Positions 6,003 through 6,326 of a stretch of DNA of 6,326 nucleotides are shown here, piece after piece. This DNA comes from Bacillota bacterium (GTDB lineage Bacteria > Bacillota > Clostridia > Lachnospirales > WQUN01). Made by a program: the position numbers and the translations under genes. The notes beneath the pieces are model-generated. The model did not search any database and had not been told where the DNA came from. It saw nothing but the letters and a program-made list of their open reading frames with translations. Within the stretch, counting starts at the first letter, position 1. Each line of letters begins with the position of its first letter. The stretch is taken from contig WQUN01000064.1 of assembly GCA_009782085.1 (NCBI GenBank), forward strand, positions 1 through 6,326. Direction: 5' to 3'.

Positions 6003-6233
6003 ATGTCTCTTTCGGACACGGATAACTTTGCAGAATTGCAACATGCTTTGGCCGTCTGGCTCAAGCTGACGGAAATACAAAAACTGCTGGAATCGTTCGC
6101 CGCGCGGGCCGCGGAGAGGTTCGGCGGCGAGGGCGACTGGCGCAGGGGGATGTTCCTGGCGCTAAAACCCCTTTTGCGCGACGATCAGCAGCGTATGATC
6201 GAATTTCTGGAATACTTTCTACAATATTTGTAA
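6003..6233 (+). CDS. Small helical protein of unknown function (76 residues)
   Basis: ATG 6003 follows GGGAGGT (5991-5997) with 5-base spacing, which supports real translation. The product is acidic to neutral, has no signal peptide or membrane span, and should be almost entirely alpha-helical: residues about 8-40 form one amphipathic stretch (AVWLKLTEIQKLLESFAARA), and about 46-76 another, with MFLALKPLLRDDQQRMIEFL. The LALKPLL..D.Q..I segment is reminiscent of small clostridial helical proteins of unknown function with an ALKP(F/L)L..ERQ..ID motif; this is a loose resemblance. It has its own transcription context after the terminator at 5892-5922, though no convincing promoter was found in 5923-6002; TAGAAT at 5957-5962 has TTGGCA only at an over-long 20-base spacing. 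Its stop codon is directly followed by the minus-strand stop of the next gene, so its last few codons may come from an inserted element. Confidence 0.75.
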   Translation: MSLSDTDNFAELQHALAVWLKLTEIQKLLESFAARAAERFGGEGDWRRGMFLALKPLLRDDQQRMIEFLEYFLQYL

Positions 6234-6326
6234 CTATTCAGTCATCAAAGCTTTCACAGAAAAAGGCTTGCCAACAAGAGCATTTTTGATAGCAATAAAA
6301 CCAGACACGCCGTGTTTACGAGCAGT
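6234..6326 (-). CDS. C-terminal end of a minus-strand gene, probably a transposase (partial)
   Basis: Read on the minus strand, 30 codons enter from the right edge without interruption and end at TAG (6236-6234). The peptide contains ARKHGVSGFIAIKNALVGK and a tail FSVKALMTE. A short [T/S]A[R/K]K.G.S.F..I...L.GKPF segment close to the stop resembles the C-terminal tails of several bacterial transposase families, but I cannot name the family. The DNA is clearly lower in GC than the rest of the window, fitting a foreign element. The other minus- and plus-strand frames here give nothing better. The gene is convergent with the small gene at 6003-6233, with no bases between the two stop codons. Confidence 0.5.
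   Translation of the reverse strand, partial: TARKHGVSGFIAIKNALVGKPFSVKALMTE

Overview
The window is about 6.3 kb of GC-rich bacterial DNA. Nearly all of it is coded on the plus strand. A polA-coaE pair, a 3'-5' exonuclease domain in DNA polymerase I that has lost its catalytic residues, and the clostridial look of the metabolic genes suggest an uncultured, fairly high-GC member of the Firmicutes/Clostridia. This placement is inferred from gene content and sequence style, not from a marker phylogeny.

Layout: (1) 3-74 is the last 23 codons of an unidentified plus-strand gene whose stop overlaps a possible polA start. (2) 80-2749 is polA, a complete DNA polymerase I. (3) 2754-3614 is coaE, dephospho-CoA kinase, four bases downstream and probably co-transcribed. 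It carries an in-frame Gly/Lys/Cys-rich tandem repeat of about 86 residues (2925-3182) at a surface-loop position between two conserved motifs. This is the most unusual thing in the window. (4) 3615-3707 is a short intergenic stretch holding a copy of a widespread interspersed repeat (3619-3645) and a small hairpin. (5) 3708-3866 is a 52-codon reading frame with its own ribosome binding site; it looks like the N-terminal stub of a larger clostridial protein. (6) 3887-4915 and 4944-5861 form a two-gene unit: a uroporphyrinogen-decarboxylase-superfamily protein of the methyltransferase-like type (not HemE) and a YdhF-like aldo/keto reductase. A strong intrinsic terminator at 5892-5922 closes the unit. 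(7) 6003-6233 is a small helical protein of unknown function. (8) 6234-6326 is the minus-strand 3' end of another gene, lower in GC and transposase-like, whose stop codon directly abuts that of the small gene.

The first half is housekeeping (DNA repair/replication and coenzyme A synthesis). The second half is accessory metabolism with signs of genome flux: an interspersed repeat, a gene stub and a probable mobile-element edge. I see no tRNA, rRNA, CRISPR array, riboswitch or clear defence system.
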